A stretch of DNA of 64,000 bases from an uncultured Eubacteriales bacterium (GTDB taxonomy: Bacteria > Bacillota > Clostridia > Christensenellales > Borkfalkiaceae): contig CABQND010000003.1 in the NCBI GenBank assembly GCA_902465495.1, positions 1 to 64,000 on the forward strand, given 5' to 3'. The notes beneath the pieces are model-generated. The model made no database searches and was not told the origin of the DNA. It saw nothing but the letters and a program-made list of their open reading frames with translations. A program made the translations under genes and the position numbers. This document shows positions 1 through 10,300 of this stretch, piece by piece; the stretch's first letter is position 1; every line of letters starts with the position of its first letter.

Positions 1-42
1 GTTTACGGGGCCGCCGCTGGTTTTATATGAAATGACTTTTTC

Positions 43-3000
43 TTATTTCATCACTTTATTTAGTAAAGTTTGATAACTATCCACTACGTCATAAACAACG
101 TTACCGTTGCTAATAGCTTTGAAATGTTCCCGCGCGCAATGGATTTTCGACTCTTCGATCAATCGAAGCTGCATAGATGACATAGAACCTTTCGTTTCTG
201 CTACAAAATAAATATGCTTTACCGCTCCCTCATAGAAAGCAATCGCCCAGTCCGGATTATACTTCCCTACCGGCGTCGCAATATAAAAGCTGTCAGGCAA
301 CTTCACATAAACAGCGATGTTGGTATTTGTATCTAAATCGGAAGCAAAATCTCGCTCATTGGTAGAGTCATAGACAATATGGTCATACAAATGACGCTGC
401 GCTTTCATAACGTTTGTTCCAAGTTTCCCTTTAATGGTCGGCTCGGTAAAAATGTCTGTATCGTAATGCTCATTCAGTACGTTATAGGTGATATGCTGAA
501 CGATTGCCGTTGCTTTTTCATCGTTGATCAAATCGGATGCTTTAATAATAAATTCTTCCGGATTGTATGCAAACTGATCAAATACTGTTTTTTCAATGCC
601 GACCAAAATTTCTACGACGGCTTTTCGCGTCAGTCCTGTTTCGCTGACAATCTTTCCGACGAGGTCATATTTCACACTGCTATTTGTATGAATCCGCTTG
701 CTGCTATCATAAGTAGAAGATTTTGACTTCGAGAAAGCACTTCCCTCCAACAGCTCATCTCTCGACTTGATTTCCTCCATCGTACCTGTTTCAACCTTAA
801 AAAATACCTTTGAAACATGAAGTTTTTGGTTAATGGAGTCAATCGACTTTTTGACAAGTTCATCGGTATCAAAATCTACTACGTAAACAGACTTCGGACT
901 GATTCGCTGCCACAGTGCTTTGAACTCCGGCATCGCCAACTTTTCGGGATCAACCTGCAACTCCACATTCTTATCGCGGGCATTTTCAGGCTGCATAGCA
1001 CGGCTGTCGTAAACGGAATCCAAAATATTGATAATGGCGTCACGACTGTCTGCTACTTCCTCAGCAACTTTAATTTCTCCGTTTGCTTTATCGGTATAAT
1101 ATTTGTCTGTCAAAATGCCTTTCTTGTCTATATAGCCGTTGACGATAAGATCAAAGTGAATCGCCTGCGCCAATTCTCTATCCACAACCTGTTCATTGCC
1201 TTTTATATCCGTAATGACCTTGCCTTTGAATAGGTCGGCAGTAACCGCAACAGGGCGTCCGACAACAGCGTCTGCAAGTTCTGTTTGCAGCCCTTTTGCA
1301 AAGCTGTCATAACTCTCGCTGGCGATAACGGTAAGGACATTTACGGTATGCACGTCGTTGCCCAGTACATTTACGTCCATCCGCTCGCCGTCCTGATTGA
1401 CGCAAAGGCGCAAACCGCGCCCGACTTCCTGCCGTTTACGGACTTCACTGCTACTTTGTTTTAGCGTACAAATCTGAAACACATTCGGGTTATCCCAACC
1501 TTCCCGAAGTGCCGAGTGCGAGAAAATGAAACGCACCGGCGACCTCTTGGGATCGCGGTCGAGAAGCAATTCCTTATCCCTCATAATAAGATTATAAGCA
1601 ACAATGTCATCAGAGGAGCTTTCACCTCTGCCAACATGACTATCAATCATTTTATCTTTATGCTTCTTATCAATGGAAAAATAGCCGGCGTGCGTATCAT
1701 GGGCAGAAATACTGTCGAGGTACTTTACATAATCTTCATCGCCAAATTCGCACTGCATATTGCCCACAATATCGTTATACTCTTCTTCGAACATCTCGGC
1801 ATAAATGCCGTTGTATGGATTGCCTGCCTCGTCGTATTGCTTGTACTTTGCTACCTCGTCGATAAAAAACAAGCTCAATACTTTGATACCCTTATGGAAA
1901 AGCTGGCGTTCCCGCTCGATATGCGAGAGAATTGTTTCGCGGATTTGAATGCGACGAAGCTGCTCTTCGCTGACTTTTCCGACGACATCCCCTGCAAAAA
2001 TTTTGATGTCGTTCAAGAACTCCACCGAGTTATCCCGGCCGTCGATAAACTTAACGACAAATCCGTTTTTATACTCATCTAAATTACCGGAATTATCGTA
2101 AAGGTTAAAACCGATGCCGACCTTCGCCGTTTTTTTGCGAATACCCGTCGCCCCCTTAAAATCGAATTGTATCGTCGCAGTAGGATCGGCTTTTGAAAGA
2201 TTGATTCCTTCTAAATAAACATAGCCGTCCGTCGCCGTACTGCCCGATTCGGTGATGCCTTTGACGGCGATTCTTTTTACCAAACGCTTGTTATATGCCT
2301 CCATCGCGTCCAGCCGATACACCATGTTATAAATGCTGTCCGTTTTATGCGTGGCGGAATAACGCAAGGTTAAAAGCGGATGAAACTCTTTCAGCCGCTC
2401 TTTTGTCTGCGCTCCTTCGACCGATTGCGGCTCGTCGATAATGAGGATCGGATTTGTTTTGGCAATAATGTCAATGGGGCGACGGGAACGGAACTCGTCC
2501 AGCTTCATATAAATTCGCCGCGCATCTTTGCCTTTGGCGTTGAACGCCTGCGAATTGATGATCATCACATTGATGGAACTATCGGAGGCAAAGCGGTCAA
2601 TTTCCGTCAGCTGCGAGGAGTTATAGATAAAAAAGCGTATCTTCTTTCCGTATTCCTCGGCAAAATGCTCCTGCGTCACCTGAAAGGACTTATACACACC
2701 CTCGCGGATGGCAATGCTCGGTACAACGACGATGAACTTGCTCCAGCCATAGTGCTTGTTCAGTTCGTACATCGTCTTTATGTAAGTGTAAGTTTTACCG
2801 ACGCCCGTTTCCATTTCAATGGTCAGGTTGTAACGCCCTTCCAGCTTTTCAGACGGTTTGATCTGATTTGCTCGCTGCACCTTTTGCAAGTGTTCCAAAA
2901 TAATTTTATCCGAAAGTTCCGGCACTATGCGTTCATTGCGCCAACCGGTAAAGTCTTCCTCGTCCGTTATAGACTGCTGATAACCGACGCCTCTGTCCAT

Positions 3001-3099
3001 CATATAAGTCGGCGTTAAATACGGCTGCCCGGCAAAGACGTCCACTACTGCTTTTGCCGCATCCGCTTGGAACTTCTGATGTTTGAATTGTAATTTCAT
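43..3099 (-). CDS. res: Type III restriction enzyme, Res (helicase-nuclease) subunit
   Basis: Motor and nuclease subunit of a Type III restriction-modification system; it acts with Mod to translocate on and cut unmodified DNA. Visible features: Walker A METGVGKT at residues 96-103, a DEPQ Walker B at 222-225, an SF2 motif V/VI region at about 525-565 (REGWDNPN, then RKRQEVGRGLR), and a C-terminal PD-(D/E)XK nuclease signature at about 945-970 (PDW, then AETKG). The length of 1018 aa is normal for Res, so the gene looks intact. Its ATG overlaps the TGA of the upstream HNH gene (ATGA), so translation is probably coupled. It is the last gene of the leftward cluster; only 42 bases of the window lie beyond it. 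Family assignment is confident; partnership with the Mod at 3824 is inferred from context. Confidence 0.93.
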   Translation of the reverse strand: MKLQFKHQKFQADAAKAVVDVFAGQPYLTPTYMMDRGVGYQQSITDEEDFTGWRNERIVPELSDKIILEHLQKVQRANQIKPSEKLEGRYNLTIEMETGVGKTYTYIKTMYELNKHYGWSKFIVVVPSIAIREGVYKSFQVTQEHFAEEYGKKIRFFIYNSSQLTEIDRFASDSSINVMIINSQAFNAKGKDARRIYMKLDEFRSRRPIDIIAKTNPILIIDEPQSVEGAQTKERLKEFHPLLTLRYSATHKTDSIYNMVYRLDAMEAYNKRLVKRIAVKGITESGSTATDGYVYLEGINLSKADPTATIQFDFKGATGIRKKTAKVGIGFNLYDNSGNLDEYKNGFVVKFIDGRDNSVEFLNDIKIFAGDVVGKVSEEQLRRIQIRETILSHIERERQLFHKGIKVLSLFFIDEVAKYKQYDEAGNPYNGIYAEMFEEEYNDIVGNMQCEFGDEDYVKYLDSISAHDTHAGYFSIDKKHKDKMIDSHVGRGESSSDDIVAYNLIMRDKELLLDRDPKRSPVRFIFSHSALREGWDNPNVFQICTLKQSSSEVRKRQEVGRGLRLCVNQDGERMDVNVLGNDVHTVNVLTVIASESYDSFAKGLQTELADAVVGRPVAVTADLFKGKVITDIKGNEQVVDRELAQAIHFDLIVNGYIDKKGILTDKYYTDKANGEIKVAEEVADSRDAIINILDSVYDSRAMQPENARDKNVELQVDPEKLAMPEFKALWQRISPKSVYVVDFDTDELVKKSIDSINQKLHVSKVFFKVETGTMEEIKSRDELLEGSAFSKSKSSTYDSSKRIHTNSSVKYDLVGKIVSETGLTRKAVVEILVGIEKTVFDQFAYNPEEFIIKASDLINDEKATAIVQHITYNVLNEHYDTDIFTEPTIKGKLGTNVMKAQRHLYDHIVYDSTNERDFASDLDTNTNIAVYVKLPDSFYIATPVGKYNPDWAIAFYEGAVKHIYFVAETKGSMSSMQLRLIEESKIHCAREHFKAISNGNVVYDVVDSYQTLLNKVMK

Positions 3100-3815
3100 G
3101 AATGTTTTTCTCCCGATACTTTTATTATCTCAGGATTGCCTTTTCGTACTACTCTCGCAAGTAACGTCGGGAAACATTCCGGTTTTTCAATCCCGCCCGT
3201 TACTACGCGCTTTTCAATGGCTAAAAACAACCAAAATCCAGCTTTGTCCAATTCTTTTATCTTATCATTCAGCTCATATGCAAACAATATATGCTCATTT
3301 GTTTGATATACATCTATAAAATCTATAACGTCATTTAATACTTGTCCGATGTCTGCGATTGCATTTGCCTCTTCTTCTGTTTGCGGCTCATCATAGGTAT
3401 ATGCTAACGCGCAAGCTTTATCGGCAATTGCCAAAAGTTCTTGTCCACTGGATATCTTTGACAAATGAATGTCTTGATAATCTTTTTGCCTATATATCTT
3501 AATGGAAGCAGTAGAGTCATCCTCATCTTTAACTTTTTGATTTCCAGATTTTATAATTTTGTACCAATTATCCCTATGCTGTATCAGTTCTTGTTTAGAA
3601 AACTTGATTCCTTTAGGATGCTTGGGATCATATTGCCCTACTTCTGCATGACAATCAAAGCATAGCGGAATGGCATTCTCAAATGTATCTTCGCCGCCAT
3701 CCGCTTTGGCTTTAATATGATGTACTTCCATGTTGTTCCCACAAAATTTGTGACAGATACAACAATGTCGTCCACATGCTACCATGGCTTTTCTTTTGAT
3801 CTCTTCGCTAAACAT
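3096..3815 (-). CDS. HNH endonuclease-domain protein with helical C-terminal half
   Basis: The N-terminal 60 residues form an HNH nuclease domain: a CxxC knuckle (CCICHKFC), the HHIKAKADGG core, an N in FENAIPLCF and a closing CxxCH (CFDCH). The remaining 170 residues are predicted largely helical and I do not recognise them. HNH proteins of this kind nick or cut DNA. The gene lies between mod and res, 8 bp downstream of mod, with its stop codon overlapping the res start (ATGA), which argues for co-production with the restriction complex. It could be an accessory nuclease or effector of the system, or an independent HNH gene caught in the operon. The ribosome site is GAGGG upstream of ATG. 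The HNH call is secure; the role is inferred. Confidence 0.85.
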   Translation of the reverse strand: MFSEEIKRKAMVACGRHCCICHKFCGNNMEVHHIKAKADGGEDTFENAIPLCFDCHAEVGQYDPKHPKGIKFSKQELIQHRDNWYKIIKSGNQKVKDEDDSTASIKIYRQKDYQDIHLSKISSGQELLAIADKACALAYTYDEPQTEEEANAIADIGQVLNDVIDFIDVYQTNEHILFAYELNDKIKELDKAGFWLFLAIEKRVVTGGIEKPECFPTLLARVVRKGNPEIIKVSGEKHS

Positions 3816-3823
3816 CTAACCCT

Positions 3824-5776
3824 CTAAATCACCCTTACGCGTTTACTAATATCGTCCGCATCTTCCGGTATATAGAGTTTGAATATCTCAAATACATTGA
3901 TTTTGGCAGGGCTGTCGGCAAAGCCGCTGTCACGGAAAACGGCGCGGAGAGGCTTACGTTCTGCGATTGCTCTGACAACGCTTTCGGGAATATTGGCATC
4001 GAAGCAGGCAATCAGGTCTCCGTCGTTATAGGTATGTACGGTGCATCCCTCAATTTGCTCGGATTTATAAGACAACGAAAGCGGCAATCCCCAATCCAAC
4101 AAGCAGCCAAACAGAAGGTCGAGGTCGTCGCGGTCGTCTTTGATGTTCGAGACCATATCCAAGAGGGAACGCTGGTCATAGTCATCCGCCGCATAATACA
4201 CTTCCTTCATGTTGCTGTCGTCCAATTTCAGCACGCGAAAGCCGACGTCGAGATCTTTTGTGGTGAGCGAATTTTCAGCCTTAATTTTCTCTCCTGCGCG
4301 GCGGATACGCTCCTTACCGATTTCACAGATATTTTTATAGCCGGCTTTATACGCTTCACTTTGTTCATCGCACGTTTCCGGCAATTGCACCATAATAAAC
4401 TTGCGGTGTCCGCCGTCTTCGGCATTGAGTTGAATAACGGCGTTAGCGGTAGTGGCTGAACCAGAAAAGAAGTCGAGAACTATATCATTTATATTTGTTC
4501 CGATATGAACAAGCAACTGTAATAGTTTTATTGGCTTTGGATATGTGAATATGCGGTGTCCCAAAATATTATCTATTTCTCGAGTTCCATCAATAGTTGT
4601 ATATTGGTCAATGACTGTTCTATATTTAATAGTACGCTCGATTGGTTGACCATCATTATCAACTCTTTCATATTCTTTTGAATATAGTTGCCAAATACCT
4701 TGTTTATTCTTTTTGAACTCTGACAAGCCTAAAGCCACTGACCTGGCTAATCGTTCTTTTGACCATCTCCATTGCCAATCTCTTGGCGCGTTTCCGCCAT
4801 TATGTCTTCTATTCCATTCCTCGAAGGAAACACCGCCAGGATAAATCATTGTACCATCAGGAGTTTCTACAGGATAATCTAAGTTAACTCTATATTCCAA
4901 AACGGAGTTATCTAATTTTGCAAGTGAGTATCCCCCTCTTTCAAAATAGTAATCATCTTTAAGTTTATATTTTTCCCCTTTATGGGATTGTCCATTCACT
5001 TTTAACTCAAAGATGTTTTTCGCAAAAACAACAATGTATTCATGCTCTGATACGATGTATTTATTATCATTTCCCCCTTGGGGCTTTGACTTCCAACAAA
5101 ACTCTGCAACAAAGTTAGCCGAGCCAAAAACTTCATTGCAAAGATTACGAAGGCCCACCATCTCACAGTCATCAATACTAATAAAAACTATACCATCGTC
5201 TGAAAGCAAATTTCTCGCCAACATCAACCGAGAATACATCATACTGCACCAGTTGGAGTGGAAACGACCGTTGGAGTCTGCATTTTTGAACAGACGATTT
5301 TCGTCCTCGTCATACATACCCATCTGCTCGTTTTCCTCTTCCTGCGAGCGCATAAAGTCATCGGCATAGATAAAGTCGTTGCCCGTATTGTATGGCGGAT
5401 CGATGTAGATCATCTTTACTTTTCCGAGATAACTCTCCTGTAACAGTTTGAGAACTTCCAGATTATCTCCCTCAATATACAGATTTTCAGTTGTATCCCA
5501 ATTTTTGCTCTCTTCCGGGCAAGGGCGCAGCGTCTTGCGGATAGGCTTGTTTGCCTCCACAATAGAAGCCTTCTTTCCCACCCAAGTAAACTCATAGCAC
5601 TCGTCGCCGTCCACCACGTCGGGCGAGAGCATTTGTTTAAGCATTTCAAAGTTAATGCCGCGCTTGATTTTCCCGTTTTCGTCCCGCATCTCCGTAACGC
5701 AATTCGGAAAAAGTTCTGCAATCTTGTCTATATTCTCCGCCGTCATATCCGGCGTTTCAAATTTCATTTTGTCCAT
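3824..5776 (-). CDS. mod: Type III DNA methyltransferase, Mod subunit
   Basis: DNA adenine methyltransferase and specificity subunit of the Type III system. It has the catalytic motif IV DPPYNTG (in YIDPPYNTGNDF) ahead of the SAM-binding motif I (LDFFSGSATTANAV). That order is the beta class used by Mod proteins; the variable stretch between the motifs would hold the target recognition domain. I start at the ATG at 5776 (650 aa) because AGGAGG lies 9 bp upstream of it. A longer frame to 5827 would overlap the upstream gene and lacks such a site. It is 17 bp downstream of the HEPN-like gene and 8 bp upstream of the HNH gene. No truncation or simple phase-variable repeat tract was seen. Confidence 0.93.
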   Translation of the reverse strand: MDKMKFETPDMTAENIDKIAELFPNCVTEMRDENGKIKRGINFEMLKQMLSPDVVDGDECYEFTWVGKKASIVEANKPIRKTLRPCPEESKNWDTTENLYIEGDNLEVLKLLQESYLGKVKMIYIDPPYNTGNDFIYADDFMRSQEEENEQMGMYDEDENRLFKNADSNGRFHSNWCSMMYSRLMLARNLLSDDGIVFISIDDCEMVGLRNLCNEVFGSANFVAEFCWKSKPQGGNDNKYIVSEHEYIVVFAKNIFELKVNGQSHKGEKYKLKDDYYFERGGYSLAKLDNSVLEYRVNLDYPVETPDGTMIYPGGVSFEEWNRRHNGGNAPRDWQWRWSKERLARSVALGLSEFKKNKQGIWQLYSKEYERVDNDGQPIERTIKYRTVIDQYTTIDGTREIDNILGHRIFTYPKPIKLLQLLVHIGTNINDIVLDFFSGSATTANAVIQLNAEDGGHRKFIMVQLPETCDEQSEAYKAGYKNICEIGKERIRRAGEKIKAENSLTTKDLDVGFRVLKLDDSNMKEVYYAADDYDQRSLLDMVSNIKDDRDDLDLLFGCLLDWGLPLSLSYKSEQIEGCTVHTYNDGDLIACFDANIPESVVRAIAERKPLRAVFRDSGFADSPAKINVFEIFKLYIPEDADDISKRVRVI

Positions 5777-5792
5777 TATGCGTTGCCTCCTA

Positions 5793-6680
5793 TTACTTTG
5801 CATCTGAAGATTTTCTATAATCACCAATTTGGTATATAGCGGCTTTTAATACCTGAAAACAGATTAAGGCAGTATGTTTGTCCGGTGAAAACTGAGAGGA
5901 CATCTGCTGGTATGGATGGATATAATTTCTAAAGTCTCTAACTGCATGGCTGAATTTCTTGACATCTTGTTTCAGAATCCCAATTTCGGCAGCAGCATCA
6001 ATCATATTATTGAGTGTCCATTCTGGAAAGATTTTCACCTTCCCAGTATCTTTATCTTTTGGGGCAGATTGCGCTTGATTAAACTGGCGTGGAAAAGCAG
6101 AAGCTGTTCCCAACAGTATGCCTTCTAAAATGCTCCCAATTAAGAAGATGGACGCTAATGGCGCATCATGATTAACGCATGCTTCCGTTTCATGAAGGCG
6201 CTGCTTTATTATCTCGCTTATGCTTACGTCTAATTTTAGTGCATCAACATTGACATCAAAAGTCAATTTAAGAAAGTCGTCTTCTTTTATATCGGCAGGC
6301 GCTTTTTTTGGTTCTGCAACAACAACTTTGTCCAGCCACTTAAAAGTAATTGTATCGTTTTCTCGGACAACTTGCCATTTATCAAATGCCAGATATTTAT
6401 TGAAATCTGCAATCTTCTGATCTAATTCTTCAATGTTCTCAATATGATCCTCGACGGAAAATATCTTTTTAATACACTTATCAAGCTCAGGTGTTCCGTT
6501 AATCTCTTTAAGCTTATTATCAGTGTAAACCCACCGAGATGGAAAGCCTTGTCCATAATGGTCGTTGCTACCCAGACTATTGAAAAACTCAACCAACATC
6601 GGGCCCGACTTATAATATCCAGTACCATTTCCGTTGATTATTTCCCTTAATTTTTGCAGCGTCCGTTCTTTTAGTTGCAT
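5793..6680 (-). CDS. HEPN-like protein of the defence cluster
   Basis: 295 aa, soluble, with no signal peptide. I do not recognise a named family. The C-terminal third is helical and contains the stretch RDFRNYIHP (near residue 265), which fits the R-x4-6-H signature of HEPN RNases and related abortive-infection proteins. The segment before it (ASIFLIGSILEGILLG) resembles the helical core of such domains. The N-terminal 130 residues are of unknown fold. It lies between the DUF4391 gene (17 bp upstream) and mod (17 bp downstream), on the same strand, so it is part of the operon. If the HEPN reading is right it could be an RNA-cleaving effector; it could equally be a non-catalytic scaffold. The gene call is firm, the function is inference. 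Confidence 0.6.
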   Translation of the reverse strand: MQLKERTLQKLREIINGNGTGYYKSGPMLVEFFNSLGSNDHYGQGFPSRWVYTDNKLKEINGTPELDKCIKKIFSVEDHIENIEELDQKIADFNKYLAFDKWQVVRENDTITFKWLDKVVVAEPKKAPADIKEDDFLKLTFDVNVDALKLDVSISEIIKQRLHETEACVNHDAPLASIFLIGSILEGILLGTASAFPRQFNQAQSAPKDKDTGKVKIFPEWTLNNMIDAAAEIGILKQDVKKFSHAVRDFRNYIHPYQQMSSQFSPDKHTALICFQVLKAAIYQIGDYRKSSDAK

Positions 6681-6696
6681 TCAATCTCTACCTCTG

Positions 6697-7344
6697 TCAA
6701 TCGTTTAGTTGTTTCTTTAGCAGCTTTAACTCCGTATTCATTTCCATCCGCCGGTTGAGTTGTTTTTCTTTGCGAATTTTATTTTCCAACGCGGCGATTT
6801 GCTTTTCAAGCCGACGCCTCTCTTCATCACGCTCGACAGAATCTTTCAGGCTTTCATTAGAATTTGTTTGCAATATCTCGCCAGCAATCTGCCTTACAAG
6901 ATTTTCATAAACGGCGTCCATGTTCAGTCCGTCAATGCTGAACCGCAACTCATTTTCAGGAATCCATTCGGTGTGATAATAGCGATTGATCTTAAAGGCG
7001 TTGTTGCCAGAAGCAGCCGCTTCCTTATAACCGATCCAAGCCTGCGCTTTTCCGTCACAGGTTAAAATAAAGAGAATGTGATATGGTATCTCTTTGTCTA
7101 TCTGTCGCAAGACGGTTTCTTCGAGGATTGGTTCCGTCAGGCGCACCTCAAAGACTTCAATTTCGGTTACGCTCTCTCCCGATGCAATATTCAGTGTGGA
7201 TACAGCCAGTTTATTGCGCCAATAGACAATCTTGATCTGTTCAACAAATACCCGACGCAACGAAGAAGAAACCTCTATATTTTCATAAAACTTTTGCTTC
7301 GGTATGCGTTTGTTAAACTCTGTCGAGTCAGGGAAACCGAACAT
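6697..7344 (-). CDS. DUF4391-domain protein
   Basis: 215 aa. The N-terminal 130 residues match the DUF4391 family as I know it: a PDST...N..IPK start, a conserved VYWRNKLA strand, and the later HILFILTCDGKAQAWIGYKEA block. The last 55 residues are a charged coiled coil (RRRLEKQIAALENKIRKEK and onward). The family's biochemical role is not established. It is found beside SNF2-type helicases and Type III-like methylases, as here, which suggests a structural or adaptor subunit of the complex. It sits 12 bp downstream of the helicase gene and 16 bp upstream of the HEPN-like gene, same strand. Confidence 0.8.
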   Translation of the reverse strand: MFGFPDSTEFNKRIPKQKFYENIEVSSSLRRVFVEQIKIVYWRNKLAVSTLNIASGESVTEIEVFEVRLTEPILEETVLRQIDKEIPYHILFILTCDGKAQAWIGYKEAAASGNNAFKINRYYHTEWIPENELRFSIDGLNMDAVYENLVRQIAGEILQTNSNESLKDSVERDEERRRLEKQIAALENKIRKEKQLNRRMEMNTELKLLKKQLND

Positions 7345-7356
7345 GGCAAACTCTCC

Positions 7357-10300
7357 TTACTTTACAACCAAAAAGCAAATCAGTTCGAAGTCATCCAGCC
7401 CGGATACCGCAGAAAGCAAAGCTGTTGTTCCGCCGCTCTTAAACAGGCTGTCAATGTCGCTCTCTTCCTTCACGTCAATAATGGAGTTGATTGCCTCGCT
7501 CAAAAGTTCCGATATTTCTCCCATATTCCGCCCGTCATCTGTTTCTTCGTTGAATTTTCTGTAAAGCTCCGTGACAGGCTCACTCTTGCCGCGGCAAAGA
7601 AGTCTCATAGTATCAAGCAACTTTTTCGGATTGAGATAATCGCAAATGATCTCCCCTTCTTCGCTGATATAGACCATATAGAAAGGATGGATGCGGTTGC
7701 GGTTATCAATGTTCACGCTGTTGTTGATGTTTCGCAGCACGAAAATAACCCCTGCCGGGGATTCTTCCGTATGCCCGACAACGGCATTCAATCCTTTCGG
7801 AGCCGTTTCTATATCCTCATGGTGCTTCATGTATTCCAGCAAATCGAGACGAAATTCATTCAGCCCCAAATCCATTATGGAGATGCCGCTAGTCATATCC
7901 TCTACATCCACAACTTCCTCTTGCAAACGTTTTAACTGCGCTCTGCGATATTCGAGGTCGCCTTTTTCCTCGGCATTGATAAGGTCATCGTCGCCTGTTG
8001 AGGTCATAACTGAAATTTTCATGCGGGTTTCCACACGGCTTTTCAAATTGATGTACTCATCCAAATCCATATCCGGCCAAAAATTCACGAGCTGGATATA
8101 TTCATTTTTACTGCCGATACGGTCAATACGCCCAAACCGCTGAATAATCCGCACAGGATTCCAGTGAATGTCATAGTTCACAAGATAATCGCAGTCCTGC
8201 AAGTTTTGACCTTCGGAAATACAGTCCGTGGCGATAAGAATATCAAGCTCATCCTTGCTTTCCGGAAGCAAGACGGATTTTCCCTTCGAGATAGGAGAAA
8301 AGCAGGTCAGCACTGTATTCAAATCGGCGCGCAGTTTCGGTACAGTCGTTTTACCGTCTATCGTACCCGTAATCTCCGCTGTTTCAAGCCCGAATTTTTC
8401 TTTTGCGTACTTACTTACATTCGCATACAGATAGTCGGCGGTATCCGAAAAAGCGGTAAAGATGATGATTTTTCGATTGCCGGGATTGATCGGATTTGCA
8501 ATCTTGTTTTTTATCAACTCGAACAGCGTTTGCAGCTTAGTATCATGTTCCGGAGTAATATCGGCAATCATGAGGGAGAGCAGTTCCAAATTTTCCGCGT
8601 CCGTTTCCAGATCTTTTTTCCACGATAAGTAATCCATGTCGGCAAGGTCTATTTTAACTTTTTTGCCAACGGAAAAATAATCTGTATTCTGATCATCGAA
8701 ATCAAAATCTTCGCTGTCGGAAAGTTCCGTCAAATCAAGAATACATCCGCCGGACTGATAGTTATTGATTGTTTTAACAGTATCTTCAATCAATTTTTTG
8801 ATACGGTCAACCGTCAAACGAAAGGAATAAACAGAACTTTCCAAGCGCTTGAGTAGGTTAATGCTCATCAGCCGACGGATGCCTTCTTCTCGGCCTTGTT
8901 GGGTTAATCCTGTACCCTTATGGTGCGTCATGTCGATATATTTGGCAAGCCTCGACGGCATAATGTAGTTCGAAGGCGTATAAATCGACAGGTTCAAAGA
9001 TATGAGTAACGTGTAAATATCGTTATAGTTAATCGCATCGTTTAAGTCGGTTAAACACGGTCGCAGAGAAATAGGCGAAAGCCGCTCCGGAAACTTACCG
9101 ATGCCGGTGGTATTATAGTATTTTTCAATATGTTTTCTGGAACGGGCTATCGTTACACTGTCCAGAAGTTCAAAAAAATCAAAATCGAGCGTCCGCAACA
9201 GCGCATCCGTCGTGCGCGTTTCGGCAGGCAGTTTGCACCACGCATTGTATGCTGTCTGCGCCTGACGGAAGATTTCGTCAATACTTTTCGTTGTTGCAAG
9301 TTTTTCGTTGATCTGCTTTGGATCGCCCTCATAGGCAAGAGCGAGCTGATTTTTCAAGTCGATAAACTTGTTGTTGACCGGCGTTGCAGAGAGCATCAGG
9401 ACTTTTGTTCGCACCCCCGCTCTGATAACTCTGTTCATAAGTTTCAGATAACGGTTTTCCTTTGCGTCCTCCCCCGAAACTTCGCCGCCGTTGCGAAAGT
9501 TATGGCTTTCATCAATCACAACAAGGTCGTAATTCCCCCAGTTCAGGCGGTCGAGATCGATACCGTTCGACTGCCCATGCTCGCGTGATAAGTCAGTATG
9601 AAACAGAACATCGTAACGAAGCCGATCTTCGGCAATCGGGTTATTGATGTAGTTGCCCTTATATGTGTTCCAGTTTTCGGACAGCTTTTTCGGGCAAAGC
9701 ACTAATACCGATTTATTGCGGTTTTCGTAATACTTGATAACGGCAAGCGCGGTGAAAGTTTTGCCTAAGCCAACGCTGTCCGCCAAAATACAGCCGTTAA
9801 ATTTTTCTAATTTACTGATAATGGCAAGTACGGCATCCCGCTGGAAATTGTATAACAGCCCCCAAATTTTACTTTCCTTAAATCCGGTTGCTTCATTGGG
9901 TAACTCGTCTTCCGAAACGTCATCCAAAAATTCATGAAAGACATTGTAGAGCGCAAAGAAATAAATGTATTCCGGCGCATTTTCACGATAGGCTGCGGTG
10001 ATATTCTCAATTACGACATCCGTGACCTCTTGAAACTTCTTCTTATCATTCCAGATCTGTTCAAAAAGTTTGATAAAGTATTGTGCGTTCTCATAACTTT
10101 CTGTTTTCTGTACCGGATAATAGGCATTATTCCCGCGTTCACAACCGAGATCAACCGTCGTAAAACCATTGATGGGCATATAAGTACTTTCATCAACCGT
10201 AAGAAAGCCCATCATTTGCTCCTGCGTGATATTCGATTTGAAAACTACCTTTCTCCGAATCCAATCAGCGCATTCTTTGGCGATTGCTTTCTGCGTCAAC

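Noticed and set aside
3824..5776. Phase-variable mod gene
   Set aside because: No tandem simple repeats inside or just before the gene, and no inverted copies of its target-recognition region were seen.
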